From positions 1 through 64,000 of the forward strand of contig NZ_QVMK01000022.1 in the NCBI RefSeq assembly GCF_010500995.1: 64,000 nt of DNA, written 5' to 3'. Position numbers and translations under genes: made by a program. Numbering within the stretch: position 1 is the first letter of the stretch; every line of letters starts with the position of its first letter. Below the pieces are notes generated by a model, which ran no database searches, was not told the origin of the DNA, and was given only the letters and a program-made list of their open reading frames with translations. The DNA comes from Bacteroides sp. 224. GTDB taxonomy: Bacteria; Bacteroidota; Bacteroidia; Bacteroidales; Bacteroidaceae. Shown in pieces: positions 24,254 through 33,621 of the stretch.

Positions 24254-26317
24254 ATGAAAAAGATCATTGCTTTAGCGCTTGTCTTATTTGTTGGCATTTG
24301 TAGTGTTTCGGCACAGATGCACGACCCGGTAAAGATGAAAACCGAATTAAAATCTTTATCGAACAATGAAGCCGAAATTATATTTACTGCTACTATAGAT
24401 GCCGGTTGGCATGTATATTCTACAGAATTGGGAGATGGCCCTACTTCTGCAACTTTTAATGTAGAGAAGAAAGAAGGAGTAGAGTTGGTAGGTAAATTAA
24501 CTCCTCGCGGAAAAGAAATAGCCAAGTTCGATAATATATTCGAAATGAATGTGCGCTATTTTGAAACCACCGGACAATTTGTTCAAAAGGTTAAGTTCAC
24601 TGGTGGACCTTATGTATTAGAAGGATATTTGGAATTTGGAGCTTGTGACGATGAAAGCTGTTTGCCTCCAACAGCCGAAGAATTCAGCTATAAGGGAGAA
24701 GTAGCAGCAGCTACAAAACCTGCGGCTAAAGAAGAGCCCAAGAAAGAAGAACCTGTAATAGTAACTACTCCGGTTTTGGGAAAAAACGAACCGGCTAAAA
24801 CAGAACCTGCAGAAGCATCGGTAACTGAACCTACGGCAACCGAACCTGTGGCTCCTGCTACTACATCGGCCGAAGTTGTAAACAGCAACGACCTTTGGAA
24901 ACCGGTTATCTCAGAATTAAGAGCTTTTGGAGAAGAACAAGAAACCAAAGATATGTCTTGGCTTTATATCTTCTTTGCCGGATTCTTAGGTGGTTTGGTA
25001 GCATTGTTCACTCCTTGTGTATGGCCTATTATTCCAATGACGGTAAGCTTCTTCTTGAAACGTACCAAAGATAAGAAGAAAGGTATTCGCGATGCTATTA
25101 CGTATGGTATCTCCATCGTTGTTATTTATGTAACATTAGGGCTTGCCATCACCTTGATTTTTGGTGCCAGCGCCTTGAATGCTTTATCTACCAATGCGGT
25201 ATTTAATATCTTGTTCTTCCTGATGCTGGTAATTTTCGCAGCTTCTTTCTTTGGAGCATTCGAAATAAAATTACCTTCTAAATGGAGTACAGCTGTTGAT
25301 AGTAAAGCAGAAGCTACCAGCGGATTGCTTAGCATCTTCTTAATGGCGTTTACGCTTTCATTGGTTTCTTTCTCTTGTACAGGTCCTATTATCGGATTCC
25401 TTTTAGTAGAAGTTTCTACTACCGGTAGTGTGGTTGCTCCTGCCATTGGTATGTTTGGTTTTGCTATTGCATTGGCATTGCCATTTACTTTGTTTGCTTT
25501 GTTCCCATCTTGGCTGAAATCTATGCCTAAATCGGGTGGATGGATGAATGTGATTAAAGTAACACTTGGTTTCCTTGAATTGGCTTTTGCTTTGAAATTC
25601 TTATCAGTAGCAGATTTAGCTTATGGATGGGGACTTTTAGACAGAGAAACATTCTTAGCCTTGTGGATTGTAATCTTTGGTCTGTTAGGATTGTACTTGC
25701 TTGGTAAAATTAAATTCGCGCATGATGATGATGACAATAAAATATCTGTATCCAGATTCTTTATGGGACTTATCTCTCTTGCATTTGCCGTTTATATGAT
25801 TCCCGGATTATGGGGTGCACCTTTAAAAGCAATCAGTGCTTTCTCTCCTCCAATTAATACACAAGACTTTAACTTGTATAGCAATGATGTACATGCTAAG
25901 TTTGACGACTATGAAGCAGGTATGGCTTATGCTAAACAAATGGGCAAACCTGTAATGCTCGACTTTACTGGTTATGGTTGTGTAAACTGTCGTGAAATGG
26001 AAGTGAAAGTTTGGACAGACAACAAAGTAGGAAGCCTTATCAATAACGATTATGTATTGATTACTCTGTATGTAGATAATAAAGAACCGCTTCCTGAACG
26101 CATTAAGGTAACTGAAAATGGTAAAGAACGTACTTTACGTACTTTGGGCGATAAATGGAGTTATCTGCAACGTGTGAAGTTCGGAGCCAATGCTCAACCT
26201 TTCTATGTGTTGGTTGATAATGATGGAAATCCGCTGAACAAATCTTATGCTTATGACGAAGATGTGGCTAAGTATATAGAATTCCTTCAAGGTGGTTTGA
26301 AGAATTACAAAAAGTAA
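24254..26317 (+). CDS. dsbD: thiol:disulfide interchange protein DsbD
   Basis: 687 residues. Signal peptide (MKKIIALALVLFVGICSVSA). The N-terminal DsbD-alpha-like domain has a Cys pair in GACDDESCLPP. A Pro/Glu/Thr-rich linker spans about 155-215. Eight membrane helices follow, with the transfer cysteines in FTPCVWP and FSCTGP. The C-terminal thioredoxin domain has YGCVNCREME. It carries reducing power from cytoplasmic thioredoxin to periplasmic proteins. A strong terminator follows. Confidence 0.93.
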   Translation: MKKIIALALVLFVGICSVSAQMHDPVKMKTELKSLSNNEAEIIFTATIDAGWHVYSTELGDGPTSATFNVEKKEGVELVGKLTPRGKEIAKFDNIFEMNVRYFETTGQFVQKVKFTGGPYVLEGYLEFGACDDESCLPPTAEEFSYKGEVAAATKPAAKEEPKKEEPVIVTTPVLGKNEPAKTEPAEASVTEPTATEPVAPATTSAEVVNSNDLWKPVISELRAFGEEQETKDMSWLYIFFAGFLGGLVALFTPCVWPIIPMTVSFFLKRTKDKKKGIRDAITYGISIVVIYVTLGLAITLIFGASALNALSTNAVFNILFFLMLVIFAASFFGAFEIKLPSKWSTAVDSKAEATSGLLSIFLMAFTLSLVSFSCTGPIIGFLLVEVSTTGSVVAPAIGMFGFAIALALPFTLFALFPSWLKSMPKSGGWMNVIKVTLGFLELAFALKFLSVADLAYGWGLLDRETFLALWIVIFGLLGLYLLGKIKFAHDDDDNKISVSRFFMGLISLAFAVYMIPGLWGAPLKAISAFSPPINTQDFNLYSNDVHAKFDDYEAGMAYAKQMGKPVMLDFTGYGCVNCREMEVKVWTDNKVGSLINNDYVLITLYVDNKEPLPERIKVTENGKERTLRTLGDKWSYLQRVKFGANAQPFYVLVDNDGNPLNKSYAYDEDVAKYIEFLQGGLKNYKK

Positions 26318-26343
26318 TATAATACACTCATATTTATAAAAAG

Positions 26344-26371
26344 AGCTTGCCTGAAAGGGCAGGCTTTTTTT
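26344..26371 (+). terminator. intrinsic terminator of dsbD
   Basis: AGCTTGCC (26344-26351) pairs with GGCAGGCT (26358-26365) with one G-U, loop of 6, then a run of seven T. Confidence 0.85.
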
Positions 26372-26398
26372 ATGCCTTAAGATTAGCGTATTGGTTGG

Positions 26399-26605
26399 AA
26401 AGGCATATACTTAAGTTCTCTGAAGGTAGTAGGTTAAGCCGTCTAAAAACATATATTTAAGTGTTCCAAAGGTGTATACTTAGAGCCTCTTTAGGTGTAT
26501 ACCTTTACACCCCAAAGGTGTACACTTACAGAGGGTTTAGGTGTACACCTACAGAGGGCTTAGGTATATACCTTTAAAACGCAAAAGTATACACTTAATC
26601 AACAT
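26399..26605. repeat. tandem array, nine units of 23 bp with GTATAC-like palindromes
   Basis: Units start every 23 bp at 26399, 26422, 26445, 26468, 26491, 26514, 26537, 26560 and 26583. The best-preserved units read (A/T)AAGGTGTAYACYT followed by a more variable 9-10 bp such as ACAGAGGGT. The core AGGTGTAYACCT is a dyad. Outer units are degraded. The array fills the gap between the dsbD terminator and the promoter at 26630, so this 350-bp stretch has no room for a gene. Confidence 0.85.
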
Positions 26606-26629
26606 CCCTAAATATTGAGAAATAATAAT

Positions 26630-26637
26630 TATCTTTG
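26630..26637 (+). promoter_or_regulatory. TATCTTTG -7 element of the thioesterase gene
   Basis: Exact match 30 bp before the ATG at 26668 and 25 bp after the palindromic array. Confidence 0.6.
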
Positions 26638-26667
26638 TTTATATTTCAAGACCAAAATATCAATTCA

Positions 26668-27138
26668 ATGAAAAAAATAATTAACCCCTGGAAAGATGTA
26701 GAAGGCTACAACTGCTTTGGTTGTGCCCCCGGTAATCCCGTCGGAGTAAAGATGGAGTTTTATGAAGAAGGCGATGAAGTAGTAAGTATCTGGAAGCCTC
26801 GCCCGGAATATCAGGGCTGGCTCAATACGCTTCATGGAGGCATACAGGCTGTATTGTTAGACGAGATTTGTGCGTGGGTGATACTTCGTAAGTTGCAAAC
26901 TACCGGAGTTACTTCTAAGATGGAAACACGCTATATGAAATCTATAAATACTACAGACGATCATATAGAACTTCGTGCAAGCATTCAGGAAGTAAAACGA
27001 AATATTATTTTAGTAGAAGCCAGATTGTATAATGAGAAAGGAGAGCTTTGTACAAAAGCCCTTTGTACGTACTTTACATTCTCGCAAGAAAAGGCTAAAT
27101 CTGAAATGGGTTTTATGTCTTGTGATCTTGAAGAATGA
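26668..27138 (+). CDS. PaaI-type hotdog thioesterase
   Basis: 156 residues from the ATG at 26668. A TTG 33 bp upstream is in frame but lies within the promoter. The hotdog motif YQGWLNTLHGGIQAVLLDEI carries the HGG and Asp/Glu positions of PaaI-like acyl-CoA thioesterases. An N-terminal Cys-rich patch, YNCFGCAPGNPVG, is typical of a subfamily. It probably hydrolyses acyl-CoA or aryl-CoA thioesters. It is the gene just before the his leader. Confidence 0.88.
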   Translation: MKKIINPWKDVEGYNCFGCAPGNPVGVKMEFYEEGDEVVSIWKPRPEYQGWLNTLHGGIQAVLLDEICAWVILRKLQTTGVTSKMETRYMKSINTTDDHIELRASIQEVKRNIILVEARLYNEKGELCTKALCTYFTFSQEKAKSEMGFMSCDLEE

Positions 27139-27155
27139 TATTTTTGAGTAAATTG

Positions 27156-27187
27156 TTTGGTGGATTCGTTTAAATACTATATTTTTG
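27156..27187 (+). promoter_or_regulatory. promoter of the histidine operon
   Basis: TTTG at 27156-27159, 20-bp spacer, TATTTTTG at 27180-27187. This is close to an ideal Bacteroides promoter, and it lies about 20 bp before the leader-peptide ATG. Confidence 0.75.
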
Positions 27188-27207
27188 TCACAGAAAACAA
27201 GAAATTT

Positions 27208-27252
27208 ATGATAAATAACAATACACATCATCATCATTTTCCTAACGAATAA
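27208..27252 (+). CDS. hisL: his operon leader peptide
   Basis: A 14-residue open frame, MINNNTHHHHFPNE, with four consecutive CAT codons at 27226-27237 and TAA at 27250-27252. It sits between a strong promoter and an intrinsic terminator upstream of hisG. That is the arrangement of a leader peptide whose translation senses charged tRNA-His. It is too short to be found by usual gene callers. Confidence 0.85.
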   Translation: MINNNTHHHHFPNE

Positions 27253-27253
27253 C

Positions 27254-27329
27254 TCGGTGGGCGGATATGATATTGTGTATAAGATAATAGAATATAGAAG
27301 GGCTTGCCGAATTAGGTAAGCCTTTTTTT
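27254..27329 (+). promoter_or_regulatory. his transcription attenuator
   Basis: Terminator stem AAGGGCTTGCC (27298-27308) with GGTAAGCCTTT (27315-27325) has 11 pairs including two G-U, loop GAATTA, then T residues to 27329. A competing antiterminator pairs TCGGTGGGC (27254-27262) with GCTTGCCGA (27302-27310), 9 pairs with wobbles, which removes the left arm of the terminator. Ribosome stalling at the His codons would favour the antiterminator and allow hisGDCB transcription. Confidence 0.8.
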
Positions 27330-27374
27330 ATTGATAACCAACAAATAATTATTAATAACTAAATAAAAGAAAAA

Positions 27375-28226
27375 ATGCTAAGAATTGCCGTACAAGCCAA
27401 AGGACGTTTGTTTGAAGAAACAATGAATTTACTTGCAGAATCAGACATCAAGTTAAGTCCGTCTAAACGTACTTTGTTAGTTCAATCTTCAAATTTTCCG
27501 GTGGAGGTTTTGTTTTTGCGTGATGATGATATCCCACAATCAGTAGCTACAGGAGTGGCAGATATAGGAATAGTAGGGGAGAATGAGTATGCAGAAAAGA
27601 AAGAAGATGCTGAAATTATTAAACGTTTGGGCTTTAGCAAATGTCGCCTTTCGTTGGCGATGCCTAAAGATATTGATTATCCGGGAGTATCTTGGTTTCA
27701 TGGTAAAAAGATAGCGACTTCTTATCCGGTGATTTTGGGCGATTACTTAAAAGCACACGGAGTAAACTCCGAAATACATGTAATTACAGGATCGGTAGAG
27801 GTTGCTCCGGGAATAGGATTAGCAGATGCTATTTTTGATATTGTAAGTTCAGGCTCTACACTTGTAAGCAACCGGTTGAGAGAGGTAGAAGTAGTTATGA
27901 AGTCTGAGGCCCTGCTTATTGGGAATAAGAATCTGTCTGCTGAAAAGAAAGCAATATTAGATGAACTTCTTTTCCGTATGCATGCGGTAGAGACAGCAGA
28001 AGATAAAAAATATGTGTTGATGAATGCTCCTAAAGATCGATTGGAAGACATTATTGCCGTATTGCCCGGAATGAAAAGCCCTACTGTAATGCCATTGGCG
28101 CAAGAAGGTTGGTGTTCGCTACATACGGTACTTGATGAGAAATGCTTCTGGGAAATTATCGGGAAGTTGAAGTCAATGGGGGCAGAAGGGATTTTGGTGT
28201 TGCCTATAGAGAAAATGATACCCTAA
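27375..28226 (+). CDS. hisG: ATP phosphoribosyltransferase, long form
   Basis: 283 residues, long form with a C-terminal regulatory domain. Start LRIAVQAKGRLFEETM, ATGVADIGIVGENE for PRPP/ATP binding, and VEVAPGIGLADAIFDIVSSG as the PRPP loop. The C-terminal part (about 210-283) ends GAEGILVLPIEKM. It catalyses the first committed step of histidine synthesis and is usually inhibited by histidine. First gene of hisGDCB after the attenuator. Confidence 0.97.
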   Translation: MLRIAVQAKGRLFEETMNLLAESDIKLSPSKRTLLVQSSNFPVEVLFLRDDDIPQSVATGVADIGIVGENEYAEKKEDAEIIKRLGFSKCRLSLAMPKDIDYPGVSWFHGKKIATSYPVILGDYLKAHGVNSEIHVITGSVEVAPGIGLADAIFDIVSSGSTLVSNRLREVEVVMKSEALLIGNKNLSAEKKAILDELLFRMHAVETAEDKKYVLMNAPKDRLEDIIAVLPGMKSPTVMPLAQEGWCSLHTVLDEKCFWEIIGKLKSMGAEGILVLPIEKMIP

Positions 28227-28234
28227 TTATTATT

Positions 28235-28355
28235 TTAGCCACAGATGACGCGGATTGCACGGATTTTAATACACGGATAAAAAATAACTCTGTTCGGTAT
28301 TATAAATAAAAATCCGTGCTCGAAAATCCGTGCAATCCGCGCAATCCGTGGCTAA
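28235..28355. repeat. large inverted repeat between hisG and hisD
   Basis: Left arm 28235-28266 and right arm 28323-28355 contain TTAGCCAC...GGATTGCACGGATTTT and its complement, with repeated words GGATTGCAC and AATCCGTG. The pairing exceeds 25 bp with small interruptions. It lies inside the operon and may affect RNA stability or downstream expression. Confidence 0.75.
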
Positions 28356-28379
28356 ATCACCCTTAAAATAAATTAACTA

Positions 28380-29663
28380 ATGGAAATCCTAAAATACCCC
28401 AACCCCGAAGAATGGGCCGAGATTCTAAAACGTCCCGCTCTTCAAACAGAGAATCTTTTTGGTACAGTACAGAGCATTATCGACCAAGTACGTTCGGAAG
28501 GCGATAAAGCTGTACTTGAATATGAATCTCAATTTGATAAAGTAACTCTGAGCAGTTTAACTGTTTCTCCCGAAGAGATCGAGGAAGCAGAGAATAATGT
28601 TAGTATCGAACTAAAATCAGCCATTTACTTAGCAAAAAGGAATATTGAAACATTTCACGCCTCTCAACGCTTTGAAGGCAAGAAAGTGGAAACGATGGAG
28701 GGAGTAACTTGCTGGCAGAAAGCAGTACCTATTGAAAAGGTAGGTCTTTACATTCCGGGAGGAACAGCACCTTTATTCTCTACCGTATTGATGCTTGCTG
28801 TGCCGGCTAAGATTGCAGGTTGCAAGGAGATCGTTTTATGTACTCCTCCCAATAAAGAAGGAAAAATACATCCTGCCATTTTATTTGCTGCACAACTGGC
28901 TGGTGTAAGTAAGATATTTAAAATTGGTGGAGTACAAGCTATCGCTTCTATGGCTTATGGTACAGAAAGTGTTCCAAAGGTGTACAAGATATTCGGCCCT
29001 GGGAATCAGTATGTAACAGCAGCTAAACAATTGGTTAGTTTGCGTGATGTAGCTATTGATATGCCAGCCGGACCTTCCGAAGTGGAAGTGCTTGCCGATG
29101 AAACTGCCAATCCTGTATTTGTAGCCGCCGATCTTTTATCGCAAGCAGAACATGGAGCTGATAGTCAGGCGGTATTGGTAACAACTTCCGAGAAGCTATT
29201 GAAAGAAGTGATGTATGAAGTGGAGCGTCAATTAGGATACCTACCTCGTCGGGAACTGGCAGAGAAATCATTGAAAAACAGTAAACTGATTTTGGTAAGA
29301 GATATGGATGAAGCCATAAAGTTAACCAATAAATATGCTCCTGAGCACTTGATTATTGAAACTCACGATTATTCAGCTGTAGCCAATGAGGTAGTTAATG
29401 CCGGTTCTGTCTTTCTGGGGCATCTAACGCCGGAGAGTGCCGGAGATTATGCTTCGGGAACTAATCATACCTTGCCTACCAATGGTTATGCCAAAGCATA
29501 TAGTGGAGTGAGTCTGGATAGTTTCATAAAGAAAATAACTTTTCAGGAAATACTTCCGCAAGGGCTTTCGCTCATTGGACCTGCTATTGAAGTAATGGCT
29601 GCCAACGAAGAGCTGGATGCACATAAAAATGCTGTAACCGTTCGATTGAATACCCTCAAATAA
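28380..29663 (+). CDS. hisD: histidinol dehydrogenase
   Basis: 427 residues, normal length. Landmarks are [76 protein letters not shown] with the zinc-binding Gln/His, and [15 protein letters not shown]. It oxidises L-histidinol to L-histidine with two NAD. Second structural gene of the operon. Confidence 0.98.
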   Translation: MEILKYPNPEEWAEILKRPALQTENLFGTVQSIIDQVRSEGDKAVLEYESQFDKVTLSSLTVSPEEIEEAENNVSIELKSAIYLAKRNIETFHASQRFEGKKVETMEGVTCWQKAVPIEKVGLYIPGGTAPLFSTVLMLAVPAKIAGCKEIVLCTPPNKEGKIHPAILFAAQLAGVSKIFKIGGVQAIASMAYGTESVPKVYKIFGPGNQYVTAAKQLVSLRDVAIDMPAGPSEVEVLADETANPVFVAADLLSQAEHGADSQAVLVTTSEKLLKEVMYEVERQLGYLPRRELAEKSLKNSKLILVRDMDEAIKLTNKYAPEHLIIETHDYSAVANEVVNAGSVFLGHLTPESAGDYASGTNHTLPTNGYAKAYSGVSLDSFIKKITFQEILPQGLSLIGPAIEVMAANEELDAHKNAVTVRLNTLK

Positions 29664-29715
29664 TAAAACAAATTCCAATCGTCTAATCGTAAATAATAAA
29701 ATAGTAAATCCCCAC

Positions 29716-30756
29716 ATGAAATCTTTAAAAGAATTAACCCGTCCTAATATATGGAATCTGAAACCGTATTCTTCTGCGCGGGATGAGTATAAGGGAGTAG
29801 TGCCATCTGTTAGTTTGGATGCCAATGAAAATCCATATAATTCTCCCAACAATCGTTATCCGGATCCTATGCAATGGGAACTAAAGGAAGATCTATCAAA
29901 AATTAAAGGAGTAACTCCCGAACAGATATTTCTGGGAAATGGTAGCGATGAGGCCATAGACTTAGTGTTTCGTGCATTTTGTGAACCCGGAATAGATAAC
30001 GTGGTAGCCATTGATCCTACTTATGGTATGTATCAGGTGTGTGCTGATATTAATAATGTGGAGTATCGCAAGGTGTTATTGGCGGATGACTTTCAGTTTT
30101 CGGCCGATAAACTATTAGCTGCAACAGATGAACATTCGAAGCTGATTTTCCTTTGTTCGCCCAATAATCCTACCGGCAATAACCTCTTAGGTGCTGAGAT
30201 AGAAAAACTAATTACCCAATTCGAGGGACTTGTTGTTTTGGACGAAGCTTATATTGATTTTTCAGAAGAACCCTCTTTCCTGAAGAAACTGAATAGCTAT
30301 CCCAATCTGATTGTTTTGCAAACTTTTTCCAAAGCTTGGGGCTCCGCTGCTATTCGTTTGGGAATGGCATTTGCTTCCGAAGAGATTATAAATATTTTCA
30401 GTAAGATAAAGTATCCGTATAACGTAAACTTGCTTACCCAGCAACAAGGTATTGAGTTATTGAAAGACTATTCGATTATAGAACGTTGGGTAAAGGAACT
30501 GAAAGAAGAAAGAAGCTTTTTGATCCATAATCTTGCTACCAATGATTATGTGGAAAGCATCTTTCCTACAGATGCCAACTTCGTTTTGGTTCGTATGACA
30601 GATGATGCTACTAAAATCTATAATTATTTGGTTGGCTTGGGTATTATAGTACGCAATCGTACTCATATTTCTTTATGTGATAATTGCTTGCGAATTACAG
30701 TGGGTACTCGTGCAGAGAATGAAGAATTACTAAAAGCGTTGAAAGCGTATAAATGA
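29716..30756 (+). CDS. hisC: histidinol-phosphate aminotransferase
   Basis: 346 residues. Fold-type I PLP enzyme with LDANENPYN at the N-terminus, [29 protein letters not shown] and the PLP-lysine motif [14 protein letters not shown]. The C-terminus [14 protein letters not shown] is typical. It converts imidazole-acetol phosphate and glutamate to histidinol phosphate. It follows hisD by 52 bp. Confidence 0.97.
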   Translation: MKSLKELTRPNIWNLKPYSSARDEYKGVVPSVSLDANENPYNSPNNRYPDPMQWELKEDLSKIKGVTPEQIFLGNGSDEAIDLVFRAFCEPGIDNVVAIDPTYGMYQVCADINNVEYRKVLLADDFQFSADKLLAATDEHSKLIFLCSPNNPTGNNLLGAEIEKLITQFEGLVVLDEAYIDFSEEPSFLKKLNSYPNLIVLQTFSKAWGSAAIRLGMAFASEEIINIFSKIKYPYNVNLLTQQQGIELLKDYSIIERWVKELKEERSFLIHNLATNDYVESIFPTDANFVLVRMTDDATKIYNYLVGLGIIVRNRTHISLCDNCLRITVGTRAENEELLKALKAYK

Positions 30757-30792
30757 ATAAGTATATTATTAAAATTTATTGATTTTATTTTG

Positions 30793-30884
30793 AACCGCAG
30801 AGTTACGCAGATTAACGCAGAGTTTTAAGTTACGATGCCGCAGGAAATAAAAAACTCTGCGTTAATCTGCGTAACTCTGCGGTT
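30793..30884. repeat. 34-bp perfect inverted repeat with core TACGATGCCGCA
   Basis: Arms 30793-30826 and 30851-30884 are perfectly complementary and start AACCGCAGAGTTACGCAG. The loop carries TACGATGCCGCA at 30831-30842. Nearly the same arms occur at 61820-61955, and the same core occurs at 5558 and 32086. It sits between hisC and hisB. Confidence 0.9.
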
Positions 30885-30927
30885 TGAAAAACAAATAAGT
30901 GTATAAACTAATTTTTCCATAGTACTT

Positions 30928-32052
30928 ATGAAAAAGAAAGTATTATTTATAGATCGTGATGGAACGCTGGCTATTGAACCTCCAATTGATTATCAATTAG
31001 ATGCTTTTGAGAAACTGGAATTCTATCCCAAAGTATTTCGTAATCTGCATTTTATTCGCACAAAGCTCGATTTTGAGTTTGCCATGGTTACTAATCAAGA
31101 TGGCTTAGGTACTTCTTCCTTTCCTGAAGATACCTTCTGGCCAACTCATAATCTAATATTGAAGACTTTTGAAGGAGAGGGCATAACCTTCGATGAACAG
31201 TTTATAGATCGTAGTTTTCCGGAAGATAATGCTCCCACTCGCAAGCCTCGTACAGGGATGTTAACCAAGTATATAGGTAATCCGGAATATGATTTGGCCG
31301 GAAGTTTTGTTTTAGGAGATCGTGCTACCGATGTAGAACTGGCCAAGAACTTAGGTTGTAAAGCTATCTATTTGCAAGATTCAACAGCAGGATTGAAAGA
31401 TTCGGGACTTGAAGAATACTGTGTTTTAGCTACTACCGACTGGGATCGTATAGCCGAATTCCTATTTGCCGGAGAGCGTCGGGCAGAAGTGAAACGTACA
31501 ACAAAGGAAACGGATATTCTGGTAAGTATCAATCTGGATGGTAATGGAAGTTGTGAAATTGCTACCGGATTAGGATTCTTCGATCACATGCTCGAACAGA
31601 TTGGTAAACACTCCGGTATAGATTTAACCATTCAGGTGAAAGGGGATTTGGAAGTAGATGAACATCATACTATTGAGGATACAGCCATCGCTTTGGGTGA
31701 ATGTATTTATCAGGCTTTAGGCAATAAGCGTGGCATCGAACGTTATGGTTATGCACTCCCCATGGATGATTGCTTGTGCCAGGTAGCGCTCGACTTTGGA
31801 GGTCGTCCCTGGTTAGTTTGGGATGCAGAATTCCGTCGTGAGAAGATAGGGGAGATGCCTACCGAAATGTTCCTTCATTTCTTTAAGTCTTTGAGCGATT
31901 CTGCTAAAATGAATCTGAATATCAAAGCGGAAGGACAAAACGAGCATCATAAGATAGAAGGTATCTTTAAAGCATTAGCAAGAGCCCTGAAGATGGCGAT
32001 AAAGAGGGATATTTATCAATATGAATTGCCTTCGACGAAAGGAATGCTTTAG
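30928..32052 (+). CDS. hisB: bifunctional histidinol-phosphatase / imidazoleglycerol-phosphate dehydratase
   Basis: 374 residues. The N-terminal HAD phosphatase domain (1-165) has [18 protein letters not shown] and [13 protein letters not shown]. The C-terminal IGPD domain (about 180-374) has [15 protein letters not shown] and [14 protein letters not shown], then [17 protein letters not shown] with the metal-binding histidines. It carries out two steps of histidine synthesis. The fusion form is usual in Bacteroidetes and Enterobacteria. Last gene of the operon. Confidence 0.97.
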   Translation: MKKKVLFIDRDGTLAIEPPIDYQLDAFEKLEFYPKVFRNLHFIRTKLDFEFAMVTNQDGLGTSSFPEDTFWPTHNLILKTFEGEGITFDEQFIDRSFPEDNAPTRKPRTGMLTKYIGNPEYDLAGSFVLGDRATDVELAKNLGCKAIYLQDSTAGLKDSGLEEYCVLATTDWDRIAEFLFAGERRAEVKRTTKETDILVSINLDGNGSCEIATGLGFFDHMLEQIGKHSGIDLTIQVKGDLEVDEHHTIEDTAIALGECIYQALGNKRGIERYGYALPMDDCLCQVALDFGGRPWLVWDAEFRREKIGEMPTEMFLHFFKSLSDSAKMNLNIKAEGQNEHHKIEGIFKALARALKMAIKRDIYQYELPSTKGML

Positions 32053-32055
32053 GGA

Positions 32056-32140
32056 GTTGAGAGTTAAAAGTTGAGAGTGGAGAGTTACGATGCCGCAGGG
32101 TAACTCTCCACTCTCAACTCTCCACTCTCAACTAAATAAG
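32056..32140. repeat. inverted repeat with core TACGATGCCGCA after hisB
   Basis: Perfect 19-bp arms at 32069-32087 and 32101-32119 are built from the word GAGAGTTGAGAGTGGAGAG. The core TACGATGCCGCA is at 32086-32097. It lies between convergent hisB and the MATE gene, a position suited to two-way termination. Confidence 0.85.
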
Positions 32141-32151
32141 CTCTCAACTAA

Positions 32152-33474
32152 TTAGATTTTCTTGTTTTGCCATTTTGCTTTCTTGAAATAGAAGTAACTT
32201 GCTACTAATAATAATGAGTAGTAAACTATTTCAGTGGTAAAGCAAATCTCAACAGGAGCACGCAATATGTTTCCAACAAATAGCATATAAAGTACATAAA
32301 ATACCAAGGTGACAGACTCCAACATCAATGCAGCACTTGTATTACCGGTTCCGGAAACACTATTAAATACTACATTAGAGGCAGAAGCTATTATCATAGC
32401 TATACAAATTACATAAACCGAGGATACAGAGGCGTCAATAAGCGTAATATCACTTGTGTATATAGAAAGGATTAGTTTTGGAAAGATAGCAATAACTCCT
32501 GCTAACCCAATCATTAATAAAACAGAGAAGCGAACAATTTTTTTAATAAGCGGTACCACATTTGCTATTCCTCCTGAGCCTATGGTATTACTTACTAAGC
32601 TGTTGGCTGTGGCGGCCAGCGCGTTAACCGGAATAAAGAGTACAATGTAAATACTACGTACAATGTTGGCGATGGCAAGTTCTCGCTGTCCGATTCGTTC
32701 CACTACCATGAAGAATACAAAGAAAGTACCCATAGACAGGAAGTACTGTAGCATCGTGAAACAAGAGATGCTAAGTATACGTGCAAGCAATTTAAAATCG
32801 AATGAGCCGAAGCGATTTAATGCATATTGCTTTAGGTTGACCGTAATATAAGTATAAATCAGATAAAAGAGTATAGAACCGGCTTCCGCAATGACCGAAG
32901 CGATAGCAGCTCCTTTAATCCCCATCTCCGGAAAACCCCAGTGTCCGAAAATCATAGCGTAGTCTAAGGCTACATTCAGGAGTGCCATTACTATGGCATT
33001 GATAGTCAGAACTTTGGTGCGAGTAATTCCGATATAGAAAGCACGGAACATGGCACTCATAAATGAGAAGAAGAAACCGAACACACGCCAGTTTATAAAC
33101 TCCATGGTAGCATCATAGATTGTTTCGGAGGAAACAATCACCCTCATAATGTCTCCACCCCACAGACGAGCTACACCGAAGGCAAGAAATGCCAGTGCAA
33201 AGAGGAAAATACTTCCTTGTATCATTACAGGACCTACATCTTCATATTGCCCTTCTCCATTTCTGCGGGCAATTACAATCTGTGAACCAATGCTGAAACC
33301 AAATGCGACCGTAAAGATACAGATGTAGAAAAGTCCACCCATGGCAGAAGCACCTAAAGCTACTTCGCCCACACGTCCCAGAAAAGCGGTATCGGTTACG
33401 TTAATCACGTTTTGAGCAAGCAGACTCAAAAGGATGGGATAACTTACATGCCAGATTTGTTTGTTAGTATACAT
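32152..33474 (-). CDS. MATE-family efflux transporter
   Basis: 440 residues with about twelve membrane helices. Typical start QIWHVSYPILLSLLAQNVIN, then DTAFLGRVGEVALGASAM, the family motif, and AANSLVSNTIGSGG in the second half. It exports cationic or other compounds using a Na+ or H+ gradient. The substrate is unknown. It is a single gene with its own promoter (33510-33517), convergent with hisB. Confidence 0.93.
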   Translation of the reverse strand: MYTNKQIWHVSYPILLSLLAQNVINVTDTAFLGRVGEVALGASAMGGLFYICIFTVAFGFSIGSQIVIARRNGEGQYEDVGPVMIQGSIFLFALAFLAFGVARLWGGDIMRVIVSSETIYDATMEFINWRVFGFFFSFMSAMFRAFYIGITRTKVLTINAIVMALLNVALDYAMIFGHWGFPEMGIKGAAIASVIAEAGSILFYLIYTYITVNLKQYALNRFGSFDFKLLARILSISCFTMLQYFLSMGTFFVFFMVVERIGQRELAIANIVRSIYIVLFIPVNALAATANSLVSNTIGSGGIANVVPLIKKIVRFSVLLMIGLAGVIAIFPKLILSIYTSDITLIDASVSSVYVICIAMIIASASNVVFNSVSGTGNTSAALMLESVTLVFYVLYMLFVGNILRAPVEICFTTEIVYYSLLLVASYFYFKKAKWQNKKI

Positions 33475-33509
33475 AGTTAAGCTTTGGGGGAAAAAATGAA
33501 AATAGCCTG

Positions 33510-33517
33510 CAAAGGTA
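33510..33517 (-). promoter_or_regulatory. TACCTTTG -7 element of the MATE gene
   Basis: CAAAGGTA on the plus strand, 36 bp before the MATE start codon. Confidence 0.5.
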
Positions 33518-33540
33518 AGGTTTTATCTCGGATTAATAAA

Positions 33541-33575
33541 AAAGAGCCCGACCTTATTTATATGGCCGAGCTCTC
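33541..33575 (-). terminator. terminator at the 3' end of the polysaccharide locus
   Basis: On the minus strand GAGCTCGGCC pairs with GGTCGGGCTC (two G-U pairs) across a loop of about 10, followed by a run of T. It closes the minus-strand gene series that ends at 33622. Confidence 0.8.
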
Positions 33576-33621
33576 CTTGCTACAAATATTATGTAGTCTT
33601 ACCTATTGAAACGAATGAAAG

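Noticed and set aside
26399..26605. A CRISPR array or iteron-type replication origin
   Set aside because: No spacers, no cas or rep gene, and unit divergence is too high. The position upstream of a promoter fits a regulatory or relic array better.
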